From: Antedon bifida
Lineage: Eukaryota; Echinodermata; Crinoidea; Comatulida; Antedonidae
NCBI GenBank assembly: GCA_963402885.1
Contig: OY727097.1
Location: 3,348,001-3,412,000, forward strand
Reading direction: 5' to 3'
Length of the DNA stretch: 64,000 nt
In this document: positions 23,694-35,900 of the stretch, one piece after another
Layout of the letters: the number at the start of each line of letters is the position of its first letter
How positions within the stretch are numbered: position 1 is the stretch's first letter
Made by a program: the position numbers and the translations under genes
The notes under the pieces: model-generated
The model's database searches: none
Seen by the model: the letters and a program-made list of their open reading frames with translations, nothing else
Told to the model about the DNA's origin: nothing

Positions 23694-25519
23694 TCATTTG
23701 TTTTTCACTTTATTTCTGGTTTTATCTTCTAAACGTACAACCATAACAGTAATATTATCAAAAGAGCCTCTATAATACGCTTGTAAGACCAGACTCTTCG
23801 CACCTAGATGAGGCTCATCGAGTCGTTCTTTAATAAATTGCACCGCTTCCTCGTTCGTAAACACGTCCCATAATCCATCTGAGGCAAGAATCATAAATTG
23901 CGGTTTGACAGTTGACAAATTAAAAGTTTGTATATCGGGATCGGCAATAACGTATTTATGTTCTTTTAAAGGAAAATCACCTAGAGCTCTTGACGTTGCG
24001 AGAATACCAGCTACGCGCCACACGCCGTTAAATGATATAAAACCGCCAGCTTTTTTTATTCGACGACGCTCCTGCGGCGACTGAGGTTTGTGGTCGTACG
24101 ACATGGGTATAGCGTTACCGTGTTCGTCACATAAAACGCCCCGGGAATCGCCAACATTTGCGACGGTTAATTCGTTACCCGATACGACTGCTACAATTGC
24201 TGTTGAGCCTATGAAAACAGATAAAAGAAATATTATTACATTTATCTTAGTAGCTCTGTCTACACTATCAAACTGTGTGATGTACCCAAATATGCTAGTG
24301 ATATGCCCAAATATGGTAGTGATATGCCCAAACATGGTAGTGATATAGTGTCATCGTGTCCATATATGGGCACATCACATTTTTTTTACACTCTTCCCTG
24401 GTTTTAATCTACCTTCTTTATACAGACTATTTTAATATTATACAGTATCATTTGTTAGTGTCCCTCTTAAACAACCACACCTGGTTGACAGTAGCGATAG
24501 AAAACAATGAACTATTATTACATTATCTTACCTGCTACATCATTGTTTGATCTTGCAACAGTTAATAATTTTTCATCCAATAATAACATTTCTTCTATCA
24601 AAACCTGTGAATAGTTTATATTGGTGTTGCTGCTGTATTTTGATCTATTTAATCTTGCTACAACTGTTTGGGACAATAATTTTTCTGCGAATTCTGAAGC
24701 AAACTAAAAAAAACGATGATTTAATTCACATTTTATAGTATAAATATAAAAAAAAATTCATGACATAATATAATTCCAATCAAATAACAATTATACATTT
24801 TGTTACCACTAATAAAATACCACACACAATAAATACAATTTTAAAATACATTTTAAAAATTAAACACATCCAGCTGCATAAATGCAAAATGGCTACAATT
24901 TTAAAATAAGTTTTGTGATAAATATTATGGTGGTCTAATGGTAGGGTGCCCGCATTACCGAGAATTCCTGGTTCAAATCTCTTTTGGAGCTGCTTTTTCT
25001 CATTCAATCTCACACTCAGGTTTCCCCCATCTTCACCGTTTTAATAGATTGTAATTCATTTCACTTGACGGTTTAGTGTTTATCTTTGTTTTAAAAATAG
25101 ATAGATAAAATAAATATTATTTTACAAACCGTTCCACCGTGACCATCATAAACACCGTAAAAAGAAATTCCTGATTGACTGGAATCATCAGCGTAATCAT
25201 AGCGATCTTCCATATGTGACCTCCGACCTTGAATTGCATAAACACCAATATTATCTTCTTTAAGTTCACGTTGAATAGTCTCTTGCGCTGACCCGAAAAC
25301 TATATTTTCAAAAAATGGTTTTCTAGGCCCATTTCCAGCAGACGGAAGGCGTTCGTAACCAACGGTCGAATAGCGTTTTGCCCGTTCGATAACCATTCGG
25401 ACGTTGTCACCGTTTAGTATATATCGATAGACAAAAATAATAAGAGCAATAAGTATAAGTGTTTCGTACTTAAGAAAAACACTTTTAGTAACGCGACTTA
25501 ACATTGCTAAAAATGCCAT
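23694..25519 (-). CDS. PPM1L: PPM1L, membrane-anchored PP2C phosphatase
   Basis: Three exons on the minus strand, 25519-25130, 24703-24532 and 24208-23694, encode 358 residues (human PPM1L is 360). PPM1L is a Mg/Mn-dependent Ser/Thr phosphatase of the ER membrane that dampens stress-kinase and ceramide-transport signalling in vertebrates. A hydrophobic segment near residues 19-35 (ETLILIALIIFVYRYIL) is the membrane anchor. PP2C motifs in order: IQGRRSHMEDRYDY (metal-binding Glu-Asp), FYGVYDGHGG, LTVANVGDSRGVLC, GGFISFNGVWRV, ATSRALGDFPLK, FMILASDGLWDVFTNEEAV and FDNITVMVVRL. All metal-coordinating acidic residues expected in these motifs are present. The middle exon is more diverged. The gene is divergent from the receptor gene, with about 1.3 kb between start codons. 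Confidence 0.95.
24250..24388. mobile_element. Main MITE (family A), PPM1L intron 2
   Basis: Left end gtagctctgtctacactatc; three ccaaatatggtagtgatatg-type units inside; the right end is lost after catcacatttttttt. Confidence 0.82.
24925..25010 (+). repeat. tRNA-like SINE fragment, PPM1L intron 1
   Basis: It contains a box A-like tggtctaatggta followed about 38 bases later by a box B-like ggttcaaatc, the spacing of a tRNA-derived promoter. No complete cloverleaf could be drawn with paired acceptor stems, so it is called a SINE or pseudo-tRNA fragment. Confidence 0.45.
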
Positions 25520-26855
25520 GATGACTGGAAAGACGAAATGTGTTGTAGGCCTGTCGGTGAACGGTTTTCATCAAGGCAGCAGCTGTCATTTCCTGGTATA
25601 TAAAACAGGTTGAAAGAGTTTATTCGTGACAGGTAGGTAGCCTAACGAAGCATCACTTACGGTACGATACAGTTGTTTACTGTACTCAGCAGTTGGAAAA
25701 TCTGCATTGCGCCCTCTGTCGTTATCCAGGGCATTACAACTTTTTTGAGCACATCCAAATTTTAGGCCCACCAGTCTAATGGGCTAATAATGGGGGATAA
25801 GTTTACTGTAGGGTCGTACGCGCGTTGTGCATTTCCCCCAAAGTATAATATAAAATATTGCTATTTAGCAATGACAGTGGTTATGACAGAGTTAATGACA
25901 TTGTTATGCATTTACAAAGTGAGACTTTAAAAAAAAAGTAGGAGCGCTTGAGCCCGTGTTTTATAATCCGTCTTCTGATTCGTGTTTTCCCAACGCACCT
26001 AAGGTATTCAATCTAACCATGATTAGTTAAGATCTAGGCATATTTGTAGCATTGAGGGGGGCTAACAAATATTTCCAAAGTATTCCACTTATTAGTTAAT
26101 TATTGACAAAACTAAAGAATGCTTTACAGGATATTAGACGGATGATGGCATAACTGCAGTTAAAGTTCACCATCCACGTACGTCAGGACTAGGGGCGATC
26201 CGATCCGGTGACCAGACAAAAATCCGAACTACGCTACTGTTTTTACGCGCTGCGTTTTATATGACGTCCACATACGTAATTTTCCTCGCTTTGGTTCCCA
26301 CTCGGACGCAACGACGTAAGCGCAACTCAAGGTCGTTCCGATTAAGTTGGTTCTCACTAGATGGACGCAAGGCAAGAACGTATACGCAAAGCAAGCGAGT
26401 TAACCAATGACAAGGGATTGTTCGAATAACCAATCGCTTGTGATTGGTCAAATCCCGTGCGTTGCGTCTCTAGTGGGAACCTGCTTTTATTGGTCTGCGT
26501 CTCCGAGAGGGAAGTTAACTCGCCCGCCTCTGGAAAAGATCACCATACAATCTCCCTTTGATTATTAAAATTGGCAAAAATGAAACAAAAATGTTTTATA
26601 TTTCATTTGAGGAAATCATAAGAAATATTAATAAAAACACATAGTAAAAGAAAATACCAATGTTATCAAATTAAGCCCATGGGCTAATCCAGAGCTTACA
26701 CTGTCGTATTTTGATCCGGGAACCAACAGGCAGGAAATAGAAAACAATTGTAATCTTCGGGAAGCAGATCACTGTAGTAGGAGGCGTATTCTTATTCAAT
26801 CAAAGCAGAGGCTACTAGATCAATTGTTTTTACGTCGCTGCTGCTGGGTGCCAAT
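25520..26855. promoter_or_regulatory. Divergent upstream region, PPM1L / receptor
   Basis: About 1.3 kb between two divergent start codons, expected to hold both promoters and 5' UTRs. It contains a foldback element at 26291-26482. I could not place a TATA box or initiator with confidence. Confidence 0.5.
26291..26482. mobile_element. Foldback MITE (family C)
   Basis: Inverted ends ggttcccactcggacgcaacg at the left and cgttgcgtctctagtgggaacc at the right enclose about 190 bases. Weaker internal copies of the same words (ggttctcactagatggacgcaa) suggest a nested or extended palindrome. It has no coding capacity. Confidence 0.7.
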
Positions 26856-26910
26856 ATGTCCTGGGATCATTTTCTTGTACTAATCCTAGGCCTATATTTA
26901 CTTTCGAAAG
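26856..26910 (+). other. Receptor exon 1: signal peptide
   Basis: It encodes [18 protein letters not shown] plus the first base of the next codon. The hydrophobic run from F6 to L16 and the lack of an earlier in-frame exon support secretion. Phase 1 at the 3' end matches the acceptor at 29928. The donor is gtaagc. Confidence 0.85.
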
Positions 26911-29900
26911 GTAAGCTTTTGTATATTCTAATGCTACGACAATGTGCTATTATTTAAACTATTAAGCATAATATGTTTTTGTGATAATATGGAGTAATTA
27001 CTCTATGATAAGACGTACGACTGGACTTGTTTTAATTCTATATAACCGCGTCACGTATGCTGTTTTCGATTTGGCTTTTAACACACTGTGTGCATCAACG
27101 ATATAGGTTTACTAATACTATACCTTTCGACCAGTGCCTAACAATATTGGTACACGCATAATACACGCGTGCATTGTCTAGCGAGGGTAAAATAAAAAAT
27201 CCCGAGTATAGTTTTAGTGCCTGATTTAGAAGTTAAACAGAAATTACCGTCAGGCTTAGGCAAGATAGGTTGTATCGTTCGATTTCATATTTTAAATACA
27301 ATTCGTATAATATTAGTATTTGAATACCCTGATATGATGTCCTGAGCTTCCATTCAACATCTAAATAGTTAAAAGCACTTAAGTATGTTGGTCTGGACAC
27401 ATTTACAATGCAAATGTGACTCATTATCTGAACAATTTACCTGTCATATTGAGTCATAATACCCAGATAATGTAACGTTATCAACACCCGGTTAATGCAT
27501 CCTGTGTTTGTAATCAGAGGGTTTAGACAATGGTTATTAAGCAACGATTTTTTCTTGCTAATCTCTAAAGTGGAAAATTCAATCTGTCCCGATGTGATTA
27601 AGTTTTATAGGCCAAACCTAAAGGTGGGTACGGTCAAAACAATGTGGTATTATGGTAGTAGGAAGATTGTATTATCATCACAAAACAATAATAAAACGTT
27701 TCCTTGTTGCATGTAATGAACCAAATTAAAGTTAAAGTACTTATATAATATTCAGGATATTCAGGATATACTGCAATATATTCATGAATATTCATAAGCT
27801 TTGTAACTGACAACGTCAATATAATCATGAATATTCATAAGCTTTGCAACTGACAACATCATTGTAATGTTGTGGTAGTTTTCCCCAATCTAAAGCTGAC
27901 GAGGTGATCATGGTCAAGTACTTATAATATTCAGGGTATACTGCAATATATTCATGAATATTCATAAGCTTTGCAACTGACAACTACAATATATTCATGA
28001 ATATTCTTAAGCTTTGCAACAGTGATAGCATCAACATATTCATGAATATTCATAATAAGCTTTGCAACTGACAACATCAATATATTCATGAATATTCATA
28101 AGCTTTGCAACTGACAACTTTAATATATTCATGAATATTCATAAGCTTTGCAACTGATAGCATCAACATATTCATAAATATTCATAATAAGCTTTGCAAC
28201 TGACAACATCAATTATATTCATGAATATTCATAAGCTTTGCAACTGACAACATCAATATATTCATGAATATTCATAAGCTTTGCAACTGACAACATCATT
28301 GTAGATGTTGTGATAGATTTCCTCAGTTTCCAAAGTTAACGACGTGGTCATGTAAACTTTCAGTTGTGAGATTACACGATGTTTTTCGACTGTACAGTAC
28401 TGTCTCAATAGTTACGTAATATGGCACTCAGGGCCGACCTCATATGCTTACAATGTTACAATAGTTTTATATCGATTAAGTGGCCACAATGTGATCGATA
28501 ATTGATTTGACTGATCGGGTAAATCGAATTTGTTGATTCTCAAATTTTCGAACAATTTAGAATCCATGAATCGCAAGCAGTTTGAAGGAAGCCGATGGGA
28601 CTCTACTGACTCTTGTATTCTGACCTACTTTCTTTTTATCTATAAGCGCGCTTAATTTATCATAATTTAGTTATTCCAAATGCGAAAATGAAAATGATGG
28701 TATTTAGTGATATAGATAGCCTTTCCTTGACGATTTACCAATTTCTTTAATGTTCATGTCTATTTAAAGTTAAACGCGCGAGTTAAAAAAATGATGAAAA
28801 TCTTACAGTTGTACGCGCGAGTTAAAAAACTGATGTAATTTGGTATAGTTTGTACGCGCGCGTTTGCTAATTTGTACGCGCGCGTGCAAACACTCGTGAA
28901 ATTATGTACTCGCGCGTTCAAGCCTTGATGAACATCATACATTTACAATTTTAAGTCGTCCAACTTGTACGCGCGCTTCGACTTTACAGTTTTAAATACA
29001 TTCCAAATGTATATTAAAACATATTTTTATGAAGTTAATGAAAGAACTTATAATATTTATCCTTGGCTGTAAGATCTTGAACTCCGGAAACAAAACTTGC
29101 TGCGAAACGGACGTGAACTATCCAATGACATAATCAATTCTCCCATTATGCCTTCTGGTCTTCAAATCTGTGGTTAAATACTAATATATAAATTTCTAAA
29201 TTGCTGTTTTATCATTATCGTTTTAAGGCCCACCGATATAGGGTAGTAGAGATAACATAACCCCTAAAAGTACCCTTAACAGGGATTGTCCCCCTGAGTC
29301 GTTTCACATGCAGCAAAGTGTAATAAGGGATATGTCTCTGAAATGTCTCAAAGGAGGGGTCTATTTTACGTTTGCCTCTCTCCACCCAGGTGTATAAATG
29401 GGAACCCGGTTAGATCAAGACACAACTTTGCGCTGATTACTAGCTGCATTATGAGAGTATGTTTCCATACGTGTTTGATCCAAAAAAATGACTGGGGTAA
29501 TAATTTTCAGCGCTTTGAGGTTTCACAACATTAGGCGCTATATAAATCCAGGCTATTATTATTATTCTCAATAAGATATTTGAATTATGTTTCAATCATT
29601 ATTATTATACACCACGAAATATAGAACACTCTACAAAGAACTGTTTCAGTTCAGTTTCAGATTTTATTTCACACATAAATATAACACAATACATACATTT
29701 TTCTTTTTTTTAATATAAATGATAAAAAAAATGTGTGTGGAGATTGCATTAAGCCAATTTGGCTTTAGGTCTGAACCTCCAAATGAAACAAATTAGAATT
29801 ATAGTCGTGAATATCGATCGATATCCATTGTAACGTATAGGGCATATGATCACGATCATTTGGTTGGTTGCGCTTTTTCAAATAATTCTTTTGAAGTTTG

Positions 29901-32900
29901 TAATAATGTTTTGCCCTTAATTCTTAGCCACTTGCGAAGAGGAACCATGGCCTCGACTGGTGTGGACTGAACTCAGACTCAAAGACAGCACTGCCAAGTT
30001 ACAAAGCTTACCGGCTGATCCTAACGATTACATTTCATCTAGTTCTATATCAACACGCTATTACTATACTAACAAGCCAGCCCATTGGATAGCTGTTACC
30101 AATGACTTTGAAGAACGAACCGTCTTCTGGAGTGATAGTGGGCAAAAACGGATTATGAAAGGCGGCCTTGGCGACGCTGCTACAGCATCGTCCATCTATC
30201 AGGGCACTTCGTCTTCGGTTGAAGGAATCGCAGTTGACTGGCTAGCGAAGACGCTGTACTGGGTAGATGAAACTTACAATTGGATTGTTGTTACAGATTA
30301 TTATGCTAGTAATATAGCGATATTAATTGATACTGGATTGTCGAAGCCAAGGGGTATCGCAACTCATCCACATAAAGGGTAAGTTACAAGTATCATCAAA
30401 GCCTAATCTAAAAAAGGACTATAAAATACAGATCTAACTGCGCGTAACCTTTGTAGCTACCCTCATTTTAAACCAGTCAAAAATTGTTTTCATTTTTTTT
30501 AATACCATTGATACTTGTAATATTCGCGTTCATATTAATAAATATCTATAATTATATGATGATGTAATCTGATACTTTTTGTGCATACCGATAAAGTTTT
30601 TTATCAAATTAAAACTAGAGGGCGTGTGACAATTTACAAAGGGGAATCCCCGAATTTGCAGTAGCTCCACGTGTCGTACCCTCTTGCGATTGGTCGAGTG
30701 AGTCAGTCGGAACGTGGCGCGATGCATGAAATGAATCTTGTGGTTAGATTGTTTTGTTTAGTTTAAATTGCGGTTAAAGATAGGATTTGATATAAAAGTT
30801 GTTTAATGTATACCCTTTATTATTGCCTTGGGCCTAGAGGCTTGATTGATCCTTGCTCATTATAGCTACAGGTTGCTTGAATTGGTTACAATATACTACT
30901 AGGACAGGTCTATAGGTAGGTAGGCCTATTCTATTCTAAGTAGGTAGTGAGGCATGGTAGAACGGTGGTGTCTAGAAGAGTAGCTAGTGGGGATGGGGTA
31001 GGCTCTGCCTAATACTCTACTAGCTAGCTAAGTATTATACTTATCCTGCATTACACTTCTATAATTCTTTCTAGTTAATTAATTATTAATAGTTATTCAT
31101 ACATACTTAAAAGGTTGTTTATCAATAAAATATAGGCCTATAGCTATATATAATGTTTGTTGAATAATTAATAAATGGCAATTAAAATTAATAATAATAT
31201 ACAGTACCAGTACCTTCTAAAAATAAGTAGTACAACCTGTGAAATCAATATACCATGACATCTAAAGTACACTAATAATTATATAAACACTGACAGATGG
31301 AATAACATTTAATGTCAATTTTGAACAAATAAATAAATTAATGGATTTAAAACTAAAAGAATAGAGAATTTATTAATTTGCAACAAAGGAAAAAAATATT
31401 TTTATAATATATAGCTCTGATTAAGAAATAAAAATAAGTTAAGTATATCTTTAAATCACACTTTTTATTCACCTGAGACGAAGCTAAAGTTCTGAGAAAT
31501 ATACTTTTTGACCCACCCCACCCTCCAAACTCTCCTCCCCCATCCACTCCACTCCCTCACCAACCTACCTGCCCACACACTTCCCAGTTAAGAAATCTAA
31601 GGCTCTGTCTACACTATCAAACTAAACTAGTTTGACAAAAAAAGTGTGATGTGCCCAAATATGGTTTAAATATGGTGATATGTCATCATCATGACCATAT
31701 ATGGGCACATCACATTTTTTTGTCACAAAGTTTGATAGTGTAGACAGAGCTTTAACAGACAATCATACTATATATCATCAAAAGTTTAATCTCATGCACA
31801 TTTTGTATTTATTTAACACAGTTACCTGTTTTGGACAGACTGGGGTTCAGGAGACCAGAAAGTTGAAAGGTCAACTTTAGCCGGTGATGATCGAGTTGTT
31901 TTAGTCGATGATGATCTCTTTTTTCCAAACGGTTTGACGATTGATTTTGCGACAGACCGGTAAGCTTGCAAGTTTTCAATATTTAAGCAATATGTTTTAA
32001 AAAAAAACAATACAAGTTCTAAAGTTTTAGAACAATACAAAGCCAGTTTACATTGCCAAATGTTTGTTTGCAAACTCACGCAAACTCTTGTTTGCAAACT
32101 CACGCAAACTCTAGGTTATTTTGCCAAGTAACCCACCTTCCTAAATTATTAAAATGACAGTGCAAAAGATATAGGATGTTTATGTTAAGTTCAGCAATTT
32201 TTAGGCCCTCGCTGCCCACCTCACTAGCGGCCTTATTTCAAAATCCATTATCCGCCTGCCACTGATGACAGCTCTCAAATGTCTGTATTAATTGTGGTTG
32301 CTCCTTTTTATATGAGTGTATTATAAGAATTTTGTTTCAAACAAGCCTGTTAAGCCGATTTTCAACTAGGCGAATTTGTTCGCACGAATCAAAAGCATCG
32401 GCTTATACGCATAGAGAGAGATTTGGAAGATGGAAAAATGAATATATATGTGTATAGCTGGCACTTTCGATTCATGCAAACGAATTTGCCTAGTATAGGC
32501 TTCAGGCCTAATGTTCTTTCAGCCTAATTAACAGTTTAGTAGCAATCATCCAAGCATTCCTAATATTTCCTTTACAACAGGAATTCTGTCTATTTTGTGT
32601 TAGTACTTTAATGAAGAGAATAAAAGAGCTTTAAACGGAAACAGTCAGATACAAAATGGCCCCATGTGGTTGCAAATTGAGGAAACGCTTAAACATATTG
32701 TTGTTTGAGATTGCTTGGCTATACACAGCTAACATACCAGCAGGCATTGTTTCTATGTTGTCTAATACATTGCGTTTTTGACTACATTAGAAAGCCTACA
32801 CAGTATACTGTACTACAAGATATACTGTAATAAAGCAAATATAAGATTTAAAAACAATTTTCACCATGTGTTAGTATGGACAAATTCATTAAAAAGATTT

Positions 32901-35900
32901 TAACCTGATAGACTAAATAAATAACATTAAAGGCCAATTTACACAGATGATCGGTAATACAAATATAAAATCTATCTTATTCCTTATGACCATTCACACA
33001 AAACGCGGAGCAGATGGGCGGTTGAGCGGAAATGCACAGGATAGAAACAGATTTTTCGGGGGGACAAGCTGCACAGTTTTCCGCTTACCGTTACCGCTCG
33101 TCTGTGTAAATTGGCCTTAACTTTCAACATTAATAATAAGTCGCTTTTTCACATTTTTTTGCAAACAAAATTTTTTACAAACATTTTTTTGTAGACTATA
33201 TTGGACAGATGTGAACGTTGCATTCAGTAAGATAAAAAGCACAGACCTGAACGGCAACAATCTCACAACAATTATTGAAATAGCTTCAAGCACTGCACAC
33301 TTCTTTGATCTTACAGTCTTTCAAGTGAGTATTCAGCTCTGTCTTGGCTTCAAATCCAAAGGTCCTGGGTTCAAGTCCTGTCATGTCAGAATTTTGTCTA
33401 ATGACAATTTACAACTCCGCTCTCAAAGACTTGTTTATGTAGAGCATCTTTGTGTATATGTTGTTCTTGTGAACAGGATTGCCATCATTAAGAAGGATAG
33501 TGAATGAATTTGATTTTGGTTATCCTTGGAAATTTGCCAAAATATAATATTTATAACAAAACAAAACTAATAGAACAATCCTACAAGGAGAATATTTCTT
33601 CATAGTAATGATAAACAATCTGGGCAGAGATGTAGTGTCATCTTTAGACAGCTAGCCTTGAGTGATTTAAGTTGGTTCATTTTTATGAAGAAAGTTTTAT
33701 TTATAGTACAGTGTATTTTAATAGCGAATTTTTTGGATGATAGGCGGACCAAGTAATTATTTAAAATTTAGTCTGCGCATAAAGTGTAATACACACCCTT
33801 CCGCTTATTATAGGGACAGTGTTTGATTGATTCAATGTTCGTATATTTTCCCGAAATGAAAGCTGGCTACAGTATATCCCACCTGATACCAAATTGCGGA
33901 TTCCCAATATATCGATATTTAAAACTTAACCCTGTATGAAGGATATTTATTTTATATTTGCAGAATTACTTATTTGTTACTGATTGGCGAAATTATCTAC
34001 GATGTGTGAACATCGAAGAGAAGTCTCACTACTTCGCCCTGAATCTTGGTTCACGTCCGTATGGAATCATGGTTTTTGGCAACGAAAACCAACCTAATGG
34101 AACATGTATGTATTTATTACATTACTTATAAGATTATAGGTTTAAATGTATTTTGTTCTGGTGGGTAAGCCACTTTTGTGGGTTTACATTGTTGATGTGC
34201 AAGCCTAAACAACTGAAGAAAAGAAAGATTTAGGCCTACCTAGAAGAATTTGATATAAGTTAGGCCTAACTATTACTTTTTCTGCTGGTCTCTAGTTTGA
34301 AAGGGCACTTTTAGAAAAAAGGGAGTTCTTTCAACCCTACGAACCCCCTGGCTACGGACTTGACAATCTTTGACATCGACACTGTCGCAATGTTGATAAC
34401 ATTTTATGTTGAGGTTGAGGCCTTGTTTGGAAAATACTTACCCATAAATCATTAATGTATTCATTTTTAGCTCCTTGTGCCAGCAAGCCATGTAATCAGA
34501 TTTGTGTTACTGATCCTGGTCCAGATGGCTATAAATGTCTCTGCAAAGAAGGATATGAATTCTTTGATGGAAAGTGCAAGAAACGTAAGTACTGTTTCAT
34601 TTGAAATTGGCATGAAATATACAAAAAAAAGATATACTATACAAATTCAGAAGATATTGATATTGAATTTAATAATGCCATACTTTTATTTTATCAGGAG
34701 AAATTGGGTTAAGTTCACCACAAATTATTTTCTCTAAGAGTAACAGTTTGTGCGGCATTCCTGGCAACTTTCCCGATCTACCGCTACCAGCTGACTTCAG
34801 TGCTCCGTGCTTTCTACAGAATCAAACGCACATTGTTGCTCTTCAATTAGACTCCGAGGAGAAACTGTTGTTTTACTCGGACGCAGAGTTAAGGCGTGTG
34901 ATGTCGGTGAGACTTACCCATGGGTCCAATACTAACACCATCATGGGCGGTGTGGGCAGCGTTGAAGGTTAGTTTTTACTGGATGCTTGCCAGATATACA
35001 TATTTGTATAAGAGAAATAAAATTTAATCTTCTATCACTTTCTGTTTATTTTATTCTCACACTAGAACATCTTTGGAGTCCAAAACTGTGATTATCACCA
35101 TGAAATTCTGTCATAGTTTCCATGTTATTGATTCCCCTATGTTAAATAAATTGATTTTTTAAAAATTTTGTAGATGTTCAATTCATCTTTTTATTGGTCT
35201 AATTCATATAAATCAGAAGATATTTATTAATACAACTACAGCAGATAAAACAGTTCCCAAAAAATGCTGTTTGCCTCTGAAAAAAAACCACATATCGATG
35301 AAAAGGTCTGTTGCTCTGTCTACACTATCAAACTTTGTGACACAAAAAAATTTGATGTGCCCATATATGGACATGATGATGTCATGTCACTACCATATTT
35401 GGGCATATCACTATGATATTTGGGCATATCACTACGATATTTGGGCACATTTTCAAACTAGTTTGATAGTGTAGACAGAGCTTAAAATTGTTCTCTTCCA
35501 ACAGGCATTGCAGTGGATTGGATAAGTAAAAACCTTTACATGACTGACTACGCCATGAACCGTATCGCAGTTTCTCGTTACGAGGGCACTAGTCGTAAAA
35601 TTCTTCTAGATACAGATGTCATCTCTCCGAGAAGTATCGCTATAGATCCTCGTGAAAGGTAATTTATGAAACTGCTATAGATATAATTGGAATATATTGT
35701 CATAAACCAACCATAAGATATATATAGTCCCCCTCAAAAAATGATTTTTGTATATATTTTTTGTTGAATATGCCATTTTAATGTCATATAATAATTCTTC
35801 ACTTTGACCAAAAATTTGATCTAAAAAAATGATTTACCTGAAAAAACTGCAATTTAAAGCAAAAAATAGTCTGTTTTGGTTGAATTTAACCGTTTATTTT

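Larger units (their letters stand above)
26911..29927 (+). other. Receptor intron 1 (3.0 kb), repeat-rich
   Basis: No coding exon was found in this first intron. It holds the 43-bp AT-rich array at 27740-28310, the CGCG-rich array at 28770-28985 and a SINE-like copy at 29225-29575. Because it is the first and one of the longest introns, regulatory elements may lie here, but none could be identified. Confidence 0.7.
29928..34584 (+). other. Receptor exons 2-6: YWTD propeller 1 + EGF1
   Basis: Exons 29928-30378, 31822-31959, 33195-33324, 33964-34105 and 34471-34584 (residues about 19-343). YWTD-type blades: [40 protein letters not shown] and [13 protein letters not shown]-type asparagine/proline motifs such as [10 protein letters not shown] and KPRGIATHP occur between blades. 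The EGF repeat [20 protein letters not shown]...CKK closes the unit. The split into exons differs between the three propellers. Confidence 0.9.

Noticed and set aside
23694..24335. PPM1L last exon extending upstream to 24335
   Set aside because: The upstream part ([11 protein letters not shown]) is translated MITE sequence; the acceptor at 24209-24211 joins in phase to the exon at 24532-24703 and keeps the PP2C sequence.
24928..24985. Possible tRNA gene
   Set aside because: Box A and box B words are present but a paired acceptor stem and full cloverleaf could not be drawn; it fits a SINE or pseudo-tRNA fragment better.
28760..28942. Minus-strand frame with repeated LTRAYN peptide
   Set aside because: Explained by the CGCG-rich intron repeat; no start context, splice sites or homology.
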